From the NCBI GenBank assembly GCA_023399155.1, contig JAEWQP010000008.1, positions 62,001 through 126,000 of the forward strand: DNA of 64,000 nucleotides, in the 5' to 3' direction. This DNA comes from Verrucomicrobiota bacterium (GTDB taxonomy: Bacteria > Verrucomicrobiota > Verrucomicrobiia > Opitutales > Opitutaceae). This document shows, piece by piece, positions 49,117 to 58,214 of the stretch. Within the stretch, counting starts at the first letter, position 1; every line of letters starts with the position of its first letter. The position numbers and the translations under genes were made by a program. The notes beneath the pieces were generated by a model. It worked only from the letters and a program-made list of their open reading frames with translations. It did not search any database and had not been told where the DNA came from.

Positions 49117-50598
49117 TCAATGCTGCGGCTTGTGGAACGGTCCCGGCTGGCCGGGCGGGTGTGCGTGGGCGTCGGCCTGCGGCGTCACGGCCTTGATCTC
49201 AGCCACAGCCATGAGCGGGACGAACCGGATGAAGAGGAGGAACAGCACGGAAAAGACGCCGAACGTTCCGAAATACGTGAAGATGTCCACGACCGTGGGC
49301 GAGTAGTAGCCCCAGCTCGAAGGCAGGAAGTCGCGGGCGAGTGACGTCACGGTGATGACGAACCGCTCAAACCACATGCCGACGTTGACGAAGATCGAGA
49401 GCACCCAGACCAGCGCCGTGTTCTCACGCACCTTCCGGAACCAGAAGAGCTGCGGCGTGACGACGTTGCAGGTGATCATGGTCCAGTAGGCCCAGGAGTA
49501 ATGCCCGAACGCGCGGTTGATGAACGCGAAGCCCTCAAAGGGATTCGCGCTGTACCACGCGATGAAGAACTCCATCGCGTACGCGTAGCCCACCATCGTG
49601 CCGGTCGCGAGGGTGATCTTGCACATGCAGTCGATGTGGTACTGCGTGATCAGGTCGTTCATGCGGTAGATCGACCGCAGCGGCAGCATGAGCGTGAGCA
49701 CCATGCCAAAGCCCGAGAAGATCGCGCCGGCCACGAAATACGGGGGAAAGATCGTCGTGTGCCAGCCCGGGACGAGCGAGACCGCGAAGTCGAACGACAC
49801 GATCGTGTGCACGGAAAGCACCAGCGGCGTGGAGAGGCCGGCCAGGAGCAGGTAGGCCATCTCGTAGTTGCTCCAGTGGCGGTTGCTGCCGCGCCAGCCC
49901 ATGGCGAAGAATCCATAGATCCGCGAGCGCATCATCCGACCGGCGGCGAAGAAGCGGTCGCGCGCGGTGGCGAGGTCGGGCAGCAGACCCACGTACCAAA
50001 AAAGTGCCGACACCGTGCCGTAGGTGGAGATCGCGAACACGTCCCACTCCAGCGGCGAATGGAAGTTGGGCCAGATCGCGTTCGAATTCGGAAACGGGAA
50101 CAGATAGCCCGGGTAGAGCGCGAACCAGACGCGACCGGTGTGGAACACGGGGAAGAGGCCCGCGCAGACCACGGCGAAGATCGTCATCGCCTCGGCCGCA
50201 CGATTGACGGACGTGCGCCATTTCTGCCGCAGCAGGCAGAGAATCGCCGAGATCAGCGTACCGGCATGGCCGATACCGATCCAGAACACGAAGTTCACGA
50301 TGGCCCAGCCCCAGTTCACCGGATTGGCCAGGCCCCACGTTCCCGTGCCGGTGGCGACGAGATAAGCCAGGCCGATCACCGTGAAGCTCGCCACGAAGAC
50401 GGCCACGCCCATGGACCACCACCACCAGCGCGGCGTCGGACCCTCGATGATGCCCATCACCTTGTCGGTGATCCACGCGAAGCTGCGGTCGTTCTCGACC
50501 AGCTTCGGGCGCGGCAGGACGGCCGGCTCCACCTCGCGGAGCACGCCGCTGCCGTGCAGGATGGGTGCACCGCTGGATTGAGTCTGGACCTGGCTCAT
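49117..50598 (-). CDS. actC: Alternative Complex III subunit ActC (NrfD-like quinol-binding)
   Basis: A 493-residue polytopic protein of the NrfD/PsrC family with about 10 membrane helices. Typical motifs: IIEGPTPRWWWWSMGVAVFV near the N-terminus, FVFWIGIGHAGTLISAILCL, FPVFHTGRVWFALYPGYLFP, WPNFHSPLEWDVFAISTYG and FFIAWYSANPFEGFAFINRA. ActC holds the quinol-oxidising site of ACIII. Its start overlaps the actB stop by 1 bp (TGATG). Confidence 0.95.
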   Translation of the reverse strand: MSQVQTQSSGAPILHGSGVLREVEPAVLPRPKLVENDRSFAWITDKVMGIIEGPTPRWWWWSMGVAVFVASFTVIGLAYLVATGTGTWGLANPVNWGWAIVNFVFWIGIGHAGTLISAILCLLRQKWRTSVNRAAEAMTIFAVVCAGLFPVFHTGRVWFALYPGYLFPFPNSNAIWPNFHSPLEWDVFAISTYGTVSALFWYVGLLPDLATARDRFFAAGRMMRSRIYGFFAMGWRGSNRHWSNYEMAYLLLAGLSTPLVLSVHTIVSFDFAVSLVPGWHTTIFPPYFVAGAIFSGFGMVLTLMLPLRSIYRMNDLITQYHIDCMCKITLATGTMVGYAYAMEFFIAWYSANPFEGFAFINRAFGHYSWAYWTMITCNVVTPQLFWFRKVRENTALVWVLSIFVNVGMWFERFVITVTSLARDFLPSSWGYYSPTVVDIFTYFGTFGVFSVLFLLFIRFVPLMAVAEIKAVTPQADAHAHPPGQPGPFHKPQH

Positions 50599-53500
50599 CA
50601 GTGGTGTCCTCCGTTGCTGGAAGCAGCCGGCTGATCGCCGTGCGCGTCGTCGTGATGCTCGCCGTGCGGATTCTTGGCGTCGTATTCCACGCGCGAGAGC
50701 GGCAGCGCCTTGTAGTCGGGCATGTGCGAGTTCGGGTTGCGCAACCGGGCGATGTAGGTGGTGCGTGGACGCGTGTTGAGGTAGCCGAGCAGCTCGTAAT
50801 CGCGATCGAGCGCCTTGGCCTTCGAGACGGCGCTGTCGGGGTCGGATATGTCCCCGAAGACAATGGCCTGACTCGGGCAGACCTGCTGGCAGGCCACCTT
50901 CACCGCGCCGTCCGGCACCTTCACGTCGCCGGAGTCACGCGCCTTCACCTTCTGCGCGATCTTGGCCTCCTGGATACGCTGCACGCAGTAGGTGCACTTC
51001 TCCATGACGCCGCGCATGCGCACGGTGACGTCCGGGTTCTTCACCATCTTGACCAGCTCGGGCATGCCCTTGGGGCCGAGTGGGCCGGCGTAGAGGCTGT
51101 CGAGCTGGCGCTGGTTGTAATCGAAGAAATTAAACCGCCGCACCTTGTAGGGGCAGTTGTTGGCGCAGTAGCGCGTGCCGACACAACGGTTGTAGGCCAT
51201 CACGTTGAGGCCTTCCTCGTCGTGCACCGTGGCGTTGACCGGGCAGACGGTCTCGCACGGGGCCGTCTCGCAATGCACGCACGCGAGCGGCTGCACGACC
51301 ATCTGCGGGTCCTCCGGGATGATGGCGTTGTCCTCACCGCCGAATGCCGCGCCCACCGTCTTGTCGTCGGCGTAGTAGCGGTCGATGCGGATCCAATGCA
51401 TCTCGCGGCCGCGCCGGACCTGGTCGCGCCCGACGATGGGGATGTTGTTCTCCGCCTGGCAGGCAACGACGCACGCGTTGCAGCCCGTGCACGTGGTGAG
51501 GTCGATCGTCATGCCCCACTGGTGCACGCCGTCGTAGTTCGGATGCTCGTAGAGCGAGTTGCCGCGCGGCGTCTCGCTGGCGCGTTGCTGGAGTGTGCCG
51601 GCGTAGTCGCCATAGACCGGCGGCGTATGCGACTCCATGCCGATCTGCTTCACGAAGTCGGGATGCTTCCCGTACTCCTCGAGGTTGGCCTCGCGCACGA
51701 GGGCACGGCCTTCCATCGACCAGTGCTCCTGCGTGTTCGCGAGCTGATACGTCTGCCCCGGATGCACCTCGATCGTCGCGCCCTGCGCCGTGAAAACGCC
51801 GTCGCTGTCGCGAGCCAGGTAGAAGTTGCGGCCCATGCCCTCACCCACCCGCCCGATCACCGCGCGCCCGTAGCCGAGCGGAAGCTGGACGGTGTAATTG
51901 GCGAGGCCCGGCTGGATGTGCACGGGCCCGGTGACCGACCGGCCGTTCACGGTCACCGTCGCGATCGGCGCAACCTGCCGGCCGTTGGTGAACTGGTTCG
52001 GATTCTTGCGGATGATCTGCAGCGTCGAGTCGGGCGCCACGATCCCGAGCTCGGAGGCCAGGCGCGGGCTGATGATGATGGCATTGTCCCAGGTGATCTT
52101 CGTGATCGGATCCGGGCATTCCTGGAGCCAGCCGTTGTTGGCGAACCGGCCGTCGTCGACCTTGCGGTCGAGGGTGAAGCGTACCTCGAGGCTCTGCGAC
52201 GAAGGCACGACTGGCGCCGCCGCAGCCTCGAGCAACCGCCCGGCGGCGGCACGGTCGAGATCGCCACGAAATTCCGGATACGCGCTGCCGGCGACAAGCC
52301 CTTCATGGAGGAAAACGTCGAACGCCTTTTGCGCGTCGCCCGGCGCCATCGTCGCCAGGGTGGCGCGCACCTGCCCGTAGGGATCGGGCACTTGATCTCC
52401 GAGGATCCGGGCGAGCAGCTCGATGTCCGTGAGCCCGTTGAAGAGCGGCTGGATCATCGGCTGCACCGGCACGATCGTGCCGTCGGCGGTGCGGGCATCG
52501 CCCCACGATTCGAGATAGTGCGTCGCCGCGAGGTGAACGGTCGATGCCGCCGACGTTTCGTCGTGGTAGTAGCCGAGACGGACCACCTCGGGCACGCGAC
52601 CCTGGAGCGCGGTCCAGTCGAGGTCGGCCGGAGCCGTGTAGGCGGGATTCCCTCCCAGCACGATGAGCGTCTGCACGGCGCCTTCGCGCACGGCCGACGC
52701 GAGATCGACGATCGACGCCGCGGGCTCCGCCCCGGTCTCGACCACGAACACGGTGCGGCCACGATTGCCGAGCGCGTCGTTGATCAGCAGTGCGAGAGCG
52801 TGCGCCTCGGGCGGAAGATGGCTGCCGGCGATCACCGCGCTGGCGCCACGTGCGGAGCGCAGGTCCTCGACACAGGCCGCGATCCACTCACGCGCCGCAG
52901 GCGCTGCGGCGGCGAGCGGTCCCACTCCGGCGACGCCGAGCGACTCCGCGATCTGGGCGAGAAAAGCCGTCATCTGGCCTGTCGCCAGACGCAGGCGATG
53001 ATCGGCCATGCCACCGGTCAGCGTCAGCGTGCTTTCGACGGCATAGAGGCGGTTCATCTCCTGGCCGGGTCCGCTCACGCGCCGGCCGGCCGCAAACTCG
53101 CGGGCATACCCGATGTGCCCCGGCTCCGTCGCGACGATATCCGCATCCACCGTAAGGATACGCTTCGCCCCGCCCAGCCGGTAAAAGACCTTGGCCGCAC
53201 GACCGGTCAGCGTACTGACCGCGCGCTCCGCGAGCCCGGTATCGCCCGGCTCGTACTCGGCCCAGATCGCGCGGGGAAACCGCTCGCGCAGCGCGCGGAT
53301 CTGCCGCTGACGCGTGGGCGACGAGGAAAAGTCGGCGAGGAAAGCGAGCCCCGCGCCGCCAGAGCGGGCATGGCGCGTCCCGATGCCGGCGAGCAGGTCG
53401 TGCACCTGCGCCAGGGCAAGCGCGCCCGTGCCGCGCCTGTGCTCGGTCGAACGGTCAGGATCGTAGAGATCGAGAATGCTCGCCTGGGCGATGAGGTCGG

Positions 53501-53909
53501 TGGCGCCGCCGTAGGAAGCGTAGCTCGGATTGCCCTCGATCTTGGTCGGACGACCGGCGTGCGTCTCCACCACGAGCGGAATCGCATCGCCGCGCAGCGG
53601 CATCGACGTCGCGAAGTAGAGGGGCAGGCCGGGGATCGTGTGCTCGGGCGTCTTCGCGTAGGCGAGGATCTTGGCCTCGGGCCGACGGCAACCGCTCAGC
53701 GTCAAGCCACCGAAGGCGAACGACGCGGCCATGATCTTGAAGAACTGACGCCGGTCCGTCTCGTTGAGCTCCGACGCGCCCTCGGGGAACTCGCGATCGA
53801 GGTAATCGCGGAAGGCGGGATTGCCGGTCAGTTCGTCGAGACTGCGCCAGTAGCGCGGTCCGGTCTGCTCGGCCTTGCTCGGTTCGGGATGGGTGAAAGT
53901 ACGTTTCAT
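50598..53909 (-). CDS. actB: Alternative Complex III subunit ActB (Fe-S / molybdopterin-like fusion)
   Basis: A 1103-residue Tat-exported subunit. The twin-arginine region is DRRQFFKIMAASFAFGG and continues to LTLSGC, a possible lipobox. The first about 700 residues are a molybdopterin-oxidoreductase-like domain with no visible cofactor site, as is normal for ActB. The C-terminal part is a four-cluster ferredoxin domain: CTGCNACVVACQAENNIP, CVHCETAPCETVCPVNA, RCVGTRYCANNCPYKVRRFN, CTYCVQRIQEAK and ACQQVCPSQAIVFGD. It conducts electrons from quinol to the heme subunits. The ATG at 53909 overlaps the actA stop by 4 bp. Confidence 0.95.
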   Translation of the reverse strand: MKRTFTHPEPSKAEQTGPRYWRSLDELTGNPAFRDYLDREFPEGASELNETDRRQFFKIMAASFAFGGLTLSGCRRPEAKILAYAKTPEHTIPGLPLYFATSMPLRGDAIPLVVETHAGRPTKIEGNPSYASYGGATDLIAQASILDLYDPDRSTEHRRGTGALALAQVHDLLAGIGTRHARSGGAGLAFLADFSSSPTRQRQIRALRERFPRAIWAEYEPGDTGLAERAVSTLTGRAAKVFYRLGGAKRILTVDADIVATEPGHIGYAREFAAGRRVSGPGQEMNRLYAVESTLTLTGGMADHRLRLATGQMTAFLAQIAESLGVAGVGPLAAAAPAAREWIAACVEDLRSARGASAVIAGSHLPPEAHALALLINDALGNRGRTVFVVETGAEPAASIVDLASAVREGAVQTLIVLGGNPAYTAPADLDWTALQGRVPEVVRLGYYHDETSAASTVHLAATHYLESWGDARTADGTIVPVQPMIQPLFNGLTDIELLARILGDQVPDPYGQVRATLATMAPGDAQKAFDVFLHEGLVAGSAYPEFRGDLDRAAAGRLLEAAAAPVVPSSQSLEVRFTLDRKVDDGRFANNGWLQECPDPITKITWDNAIIISPRLASELGIVAPDSTLQIIRKNPNQFTNGRQVAPIATVTVNGRSVTGPVHIQPGLANYTVQLPLGYGRAVIGRVGEGMGRNFYLARDSDGVFTAQGATIEVHPGQTYQLANTQEHWSMEGRALVREANLEEYGKHPDFVKQIGMESHTPPVYGDYAGTLQQRASETPRGNSLYEHPNYDGVHQWGMTIDLTTCTGCNACVVACQAENNIPIVGRDQVRRGREMHWIRIDRYYADDKTVGAAFGGEDNAIIPEDPQMVVQPLACVHCETAPCETVCPVNATVHDEEGLNVMAYNRCVGTRYCANNCPYKVRRFNFFDYNQRQLDSLYAGPLGPKGMPELVKMVKNPDVTVRMRGVMEKCTYCVQRIQEAKIAQKVKARDSGDVKVPDGAVKVACQQVCPSQAIVFGDISDPDSAVSKAKALDRDYELLGYLNTRPRTTYIARLRNPNSHMPDYKALPLSRVEYDAKNPHGEHHDDAHGDQPAASSNGGHH

Positions 53910-54559
53910 CGGTGGCACCCGGAGCAGCTCTGGGGCGGCTTGATCTTCCAATCGTGGACGCGGGCGATCGCCTCCTCGAGGCGGCCCTGCGCGGCGAGGG
54001 TTTGTGAGTCGAGATTGTAGACGTCCTTCGAGTCGCGGATTCGCAGCTCGGGATTTCGGTGGCAGTCCAGGCACCAGCTCATGCTCTGCGGCTGGTCGTG
54101 CTTGACGACCTGCATCTCGTTGACCTTGCCGTGACACTCGAGGCAGCTCACACCGCGGTTCACGTGCACGGCATGATTGAAGTAGACGTAGTCGGGCGCC
54201 TTGTGAATGCGGACCCACGGCACCGGAGCACCGGTCTCAAAGCTCGCCCGCACCGGCGCCAGCAGCGGACTGTCCTTCTTGATGATGCTGTGGCAGGCCA
54301 TGCACGTGGAGGTCGACGGCACGTTGGAGTGCTCGGACTTTTCCACGTTGGTGTGGCAATACACACAGTTCATGCCGAGCTGACCGACGTGCAGGGCATG
54401 ATCGAAGGACACGGGTTGCGTGGGCGCATACCCGACGCGCGTGTACTTCGGCGTCACCCAGTACGTGACCGCGCCGATGGCTGTCGTGCCGGCCACGGCC
54501 AGAAAAAGGATGATCTGCAACGGCAGCGCATTGGCCGATTTTGGAAAGATCTTCGACAT
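53906..54559 (-). CDS. actA: Alternative Complex III subunit ActA (pentaheme cytochrome c)
   Basis: A 217-residue protein with one N-terminal membrane helix (PLQIILFLAVAGTTAIGAVT) and five c-type heme sites: CVYCH (65-69), CMACH (86-90), CLECH (139-143), CLDCH (163-167) and CSGCH (212-216). This is the pentaheme ActA layout (cytochrome c7-like). It is the first gene of actABCDEF. The ATG at 54559 (MSKIFPKSANALPLQIILFL) is chosen because it gives the membrane anchor; 21 more open codons upstream cover the leader terminator region. Confidence 0.95.
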   Translation of the reverse strand: MSKIFPKSANALPLQIILFLAVAGTTAIGAVTYWVTPKYTRVGYAPTQPVSFDHALHVGQLGMNCVYCHTNVEKSEHSNVPSTSTCMACHSIIKKDSPLLAPVRASFETGAPVPWVRIHKAPDYVYFNHAVHVNRGVSCLECHGKVNEMQVVKHDQPQSMSWCLDCHRNPELRIRDSKDVYNLDSQTLAAQGRLEEAIARVHDWKIKPPQSCSGCHR

Positions 54560-55073
54560 GGATGGGGACGTAAACCCGGCGAAACGTTCCAGCGTGCTCA
54601 GCAACCCGCCCTGAAAAGGCAAAAACCCCGGTCCCGTAGATCGGGATCAGGGCCGATAGCCGCAAAACAGTTTCGGGAGTAACGAGATGCCACAGCTTTC
54701 GGATCGATGCGCTCGGTGGAAAAATTGTCGGGCAGAAAAGAAACCGCGTTTTACTGACGCAATGCTAAAAGCCCGCGCGGACAAGAATTGCACAGGGGCA
54801 TTAGCACGAGGCTCCAAGGATGCGTTACTTCTAATGACCTTCCCTCGCGCGCGGGGCGGAAAACATCCGCTTGATCGAACGCGCATCGAAGGCGTGCGAG
54901 TCCGCAATAATTGATCTTGCGTGCGAGAAACGCACGTCCTCACGGGACGCCGCGCCAGGCGGGCCTACCACCGCGTGCGAGCGCCACGCTCGCAACCCGA
55001 TCCCGCGATTTCGTTGCGCCGGTCGCTCCCGAATCGCGCGGATCGGAAGGTCGCGGCCGCGCAGCGCGCCCGG
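54560..55073. other. 514-bp gap: act operon leader and upstream region
   Basis: No convincing gene. Bases about 54653-54900 are distinctly more AT-rich than the surroundings, as expected for a promoter or small-RNA region. A terminator-like hairpin lies at 54621-54652. The right half (54905-55073) is GC-rich with no visible signal. Open frames on both strands here have non-protein-like composition. Confidence 0.55.
54621..54652 (-). terminator. Intrinsic terminator-like hairpin in the act leader
   Basis: On the minus strand, ccctgatcccg - loop atcta - cgggaccgggg forms an 11-bp stem with one mismatch and one G-U pair, followed directly by TTTTT. It sits 62 bp before the actA start codon and about 420 bp after the end of the upstream same-strand ABC gene. 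It is therefore either the end of an unrecognised short transcript or an attenuator of the act operon. Confidence 0.75.
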
Positions 55074-55787
55074 TCAGACGAACAAGCCGTCGCGCATCGC
55101 CATCGTGCGATCGCAGCGCACGGCGATATCGGGATTGTGGGTGACGAGCACCACTGCCTGGCGTTTTTCCTTCGCGAGGCGAAGGAGGAGCGAGAACACC
55201 AGGTTCGAGTTCGCCACGTCGAGATTCCCCGTGGGCTCGTCCGCGAGGATCAGCGCCGGCTCGTTGGCGAGCGACCGGGCGATGGCGACGCGCTGTTGTT
55301 CGCCACCCGACAGCTGCGATGGGAGTCGCGCGGTCTTCTCGCCCAGGCCCACCGCGGTCAACAACTCGTGCGCCCGTTCCCACATCTGCGTGGCGGACAG
55401 GCGCCCGAGCTTGCGCATCGGCAGCATGACGTTTTCCGCCGCCGAGAACTCCGGAAGAAGAAAATGAAACTGGAAGACGAAGCCGATGTGTTCGGCCCGA
55501 AGCGCCGTGCGCTGCTCGTCGGAGGCGGCGGACGCCTCGTGGCCGGCGATGAAGATGCGGCCGCCGTCGGGCCGGTCGAGGAGCCCGAGCTGATAGAGCA
55601 ACGTGGACTTGCCGCAACCGGATGGCCCGACGATCGCCGTCACTTCGGTACGGCGCGCGTCGAACCCCACGCCGCGCAGGACGTGTGTGCGCCCCAGTCC
55701 CTCGCCAAGGTAACGCTCCAAGCCCTCGCAGCGGACCACGACTTCAGCCGCAGGACGTTCGACGGTGACCGGCACTCCCGTGCTCAT
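55074..55787 (-). CDS. ABC transporter ATP-binding protein (MacB/LolD type)
   Basis: A 237-residue ATPase with Walker A GPSGCGKST, Q-loop VFQFHFLLPEFSAAENV, signature LSGGEQQRVAIARSLANEP, Walker B LILADEPTGNLD and switch LVTHNPD. The LLPEFSAAENVMLP and EPTGNLD patterns place it in the LolD/MacB export family. The ATG at 55787 is used; 23 upstream codons that overlap the permease stop are rejected. It is the last gene of the four-gene exporter operon and pairs with the permease 19 bp upstream. Confidence 0.88.
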   Translation of the reverse strand: MSTGVPVTVERPAAEVVVRCEGLERYLGEGLGRTHVLRGVGFDARRTEVTAIVGPSGCGKSTLLYQLGLLDRPDGGRIFIAGHEASAASDEQRTALRAEHIGFVFQFHFLLPEFSAAENVMLPMRKLGRLSATQMWERAHELLTAVGLGEKTARLPSQLSGGEQQRVAIARSLANEPALILADEPTGNLDVANSNLVFSLLLRLAKEKRQAVVLVTHNPDIAVRCDRTMAMRDGLFV

Positions 55788-55806
55788 CGCTGGCCTCCGG
55801 TCGTCC

Positions 55807-57048
55807 TCATGATGCGGTCCCCCGGATGACATCGCCCGGCTCGAGGCGCGCCGCACGGCGCGCGGGAATAAGGCTCGCGATCAGGACGATCACCCCGGCC
55901 GTGGCGGCCGCGGTGACATAATGCCAGATCGACCAGTTCACGACAAAGGTGTCGGTCTTGAAAATCCCCTGGATCGGGAGCGGCACTTTTGAAACACCCA
56001 GCGTGAGCAGGGCGCCGACGATGGAGCCGAAAACGGTGCCGCCGACGAGGACCAGCACGCCCTGCCAGATGAAGATCCGGCTGATATCGCGGCGCGTGTA
56101 GCCCATCGAGCGCAGGATCGATATCTCCCGGGTCTTTTCCATCACGATCATCGCGAGCGTATTGAACATGCCGAGACCGCTGATGAGGATGATGCTCGAA
56201 ACCGTGATGGCCGACGAGATGCGCAGCGCCAGGAACACGCCGAGCCAGACCTTCTCGCGGTCCTGCCAGGCCACCGACACGTGGTCGACGACCTGCTCGA
56301 GGCGCTTCGCATCCGACCGGGCGCGGTCGCGATCGCGCACCATCAACTGCAGGATGGATGCTCCGAAGGGACGCCGCAGGAGCGAGCGCGCGTCGCTCAG
56401 GTTCATGAAAATGCGACTCTTGTCGACGTCCTTGGCACCGGTTTCGAACAACGCCACGATGCGATAGCGGCGGCCGTTCCCCGAGGCCTCGACGGTGATG
56501 CTGTCGCCCACGCCGACCTCGAGGATACGTGCAAACTCACGGCCCATGATGATCGCCGACACGCCGGACCGGAAGGCCGACAGGTCGCCGGCGACGATCT
56601 GGCCCTCCAGATTGGACACGCGCAGGTGGTCATCCAGGTCGATGCCGTAAACCTGGCCGGTGAAGGATCGCATCGGACCCGTGACAAACACCGAACCGCG
56701 CACGATGGCCGAGATCGCGGTCACGTTCGAGAACTGGTCCAGCACCGCCCGTCTCACGCCGTCCGGATCCTCGACCCCGAGCACAATGCGCCGCTGCGAA
56801 AGATCGCCCACCGAAAACGTCGTTCCTTCCACCGGCATGCTGCGCAGCGTGTTCTGGAACCGGTCCTCGATGATGATCGCGCCATTGGCGCCGAGGATCG
56901 TCTTGATGAAGAGTTCCTGGAATCCGCTCGTCTGCGCCTGCGTGACGACGAAGAACGCCACGCCGAAGACGATGCCGAACAGGCTCATCACCATCGAGCG
57001 CTTCTTCGCGAGCAGGAAGCGGATCGCGATGCGAAAGTTCGGGGACAT
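55807..57048 (-). CDS. ABC transporter permease, FtsX/MacB family
   Basis: A 413-residue protein with one N-terminal membrane helix (FLLAKKRSMVMSLFGIVFGV), a large periplasmic MacB_PCD domain (about 40-260) and three C-terminal helices of the FtsX domain (ISSAITVSSIILISGLGMFN, GVLVLVGGTVFGSIVGALLT, VTAAATAGVIVLIASLIPAR), ending PARRAARLEPGDVIRGTAS. Such permeases act as mechanotransmission units, as in MacB or LolCE. With an adaptor, an ATPase and a TolC-like gene adjacent, a MacAB-TolC-like efflux role is more likely than lipoprotein release. Confidence 0.88.
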   Translation of the reverse strand: MSPNFRIAIRFLLAKKRSMVMSLFGIVFGVAFFVVTQAQTSGFQELFIKTILGANGAIIIEDRFQNTLRSMPVEGTTFSVGDLSQRRIVLGVEDPDGVRRAVLDQFSNVTAISAIVRGSVFVTGPMRSFTGQVYGIDLDDHLRVSNLEGQIVAGDLSAFRSGVSAIIMGREFARILEVGVGDSITVEASGNGRRYRIVALFETGAKDVDKSRIFMNLSDARSLLRRPFGASILQLMVRDRDRARSDAKRLEQVVDHVSVAWQDREKVWLGVFLALRISSAITVSSIILISGLGMFNTLAMIVMEKTREISILRSMGYTRRDISRIFIWQGVLVLVGGTVFGSIVGALLTLGVSKVPLPIQGIFKTDTFVVNWSIWHYVTAAATAGVIVLIASLIPARRAARLEPGDVIRGTAS

Positions 57049-57089
57049 CAGGTGTTCGGAATGAGTGCGCGCGACGATCGAGGCACGGC

Positions 57090-58205
57090 TCAGGACTTCG
57101 GTTCCACCTTCTCGCGCACGCGCACGCGCGTGCCGGACCGGAGGTCGTCGAGATTCTCCACCACGATGCGCTCGCCCTCGCGCAGTCCCGAGAGAATCTC
57201 CACTTCGTGGATACTCGTGAAACCCACCTCGACGGGCCGGAGCACCGCGGTGGATCCCTCGATGACAAACACCTTGCGGTCGACCACGGAACTGCGCGGC
57301 ACGAGCAGCGCATCCTCATGGCGCGCGATCACCACGAACGCCTCACCGGTCATCCCGTGGATGAGGCGCTCGGGCTCGATGTCCACCTTGAGGAGCACGC
57401 GATAGCGCTGGCTGGCGACGTCGAGCGGCGGGAGGATCTGCTCGATCACCCCGTCAAAGCGATCCGTCGGATACGGTTGAAACTGGACCCGCGCCGCCTG
57501 GCCGGGCTCGAGCTTGGCGATCTGTTCCTCGCGCACCTGCATCTCGACGAGGCGTTCGCGCGAGTTGATGTGCGCGAGCACGGTGCCGGGCGAGACTCGG
57601 TCGGTCACGTGGGCAAACACGGCCACCACGGTGCCGTCCACGCCGGCGACGATCTTCATGCGCGAGAGCCGGTGCTCCGACATCGCGAGCTGGTTCGCGA
57701 GGCTGTCGACATCCTGGGCCAGCCGCACGCGCTCGAGTTCCGCCACCTGCTTGGCGGAGGTCGCCGCTCGCTTTGCGGCCTCAAGGTCGTTCGCGGAGAT
57801 GCGCCCGGCGTTGAAGTCGGCTTCCGCGAGCTTGGCCGCGGCCTGGGCGGCGGTGAGGTTCTGCTCAGTTGGCGACCCGATCTCCATGCGACGTTTTGCC
57901 GCGGCCAGATCGTTCGTCAGCCGCTCGATCTCAAGTTCGAGTGAGGCCGAGTCGATCTCGACCAGCACATCGCCCACGCGGACCTCCGCGCCCAGCTTCA
58001 GGTTGCTCTTGAGAATGCGGCCGTCCACCTCCGCCTCCACGCGGGACATGAGCGCGGTCACGGTCACCGTGCCGTTGGGCGCATCCACCGCGACACCGCG
58101 CTTGACCGGCTTCACGACGGCAACGGGGCGCTGGTATTCAAGGGCCAGGTACCCGGCGGCAACGAGCACGATGAGAACGAGGGAGATTCGGATGGTCCAA
58201 CGCAT
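57090..58205 (-). CDS. HlyD/MacA-type periplasmic adaptor protein
   Basis: A 371-residue membrane fusion protein with an N-terminal anchor (MRWTIRISLVLIVLVAAGYL), a lipoyl/barrel-sandwich first half (GRILKSNLKLGAEVRVGDVLVEIDS), an alpha-hairpin of about 100 residues (LEIERLTNDLAAAKRRM... DSLANQLAMSEHRLSRM), the returning barrel half (KIVAGVDGTVVAVFAHVTDRVSPG) and a beta-barrel/membrane-proximal end. It bridges the inner-membrane permease to the TolC-like channel. It lies 9 bp after the TolC-like gene and 41 bp before the permease. Confidence 0.9.
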   Translation of the reverse strand: MRWTIRISLVLIVLVAAGYLALEYQRPVAVVKPVKRGVAVDAPNGTVTVTALMSRVEAEVDGRILKSNLKLGAEVRVGDVLVEIDSASLELEIERLTNDLAAAKRRMEIGSPTEQNLTAAQAAAKLAEADFNAGRISANDLEAAKRAATSAKQVAELERVRLAQDVDSLANQLAMSEHRLSRMKIVAGVDGTVVAVFAHVTDRVSPGTVLAHINSRERLVEMQVREEQIAKLEPGQAARVQFQPYPTDRFDGVIEQILPPLDVASQRYRVLLKVDIEPERLIHGMTGEAFVVIARHEDALLVPRSSVVDRKVFVIEGSTAVLRPVEVGFTSIHEVEILSGLREGERIVVENLDDLRSGTRVRVREKVEPKS

Positions 58206-58214
58206 GGGGAAAGT

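Noticed and set aside
50565..54020. 1151-codon plus-strand frame over actB
   Set aside because: Antisense shadow, Arg/His/Val-rich, while the minus frame has Tat, Fe-S and ActB motifs.
54647..54943. 98-codon minus-strand frame in the act leader (and a 75-codon plus frame at 54687-54914)
   Set aside because: Composition (Arg/Ser/Cys mixture, no family blocks) and the terminator hairpin at its end make coding unlikely; the region is better read as leader or non-coding RNA.
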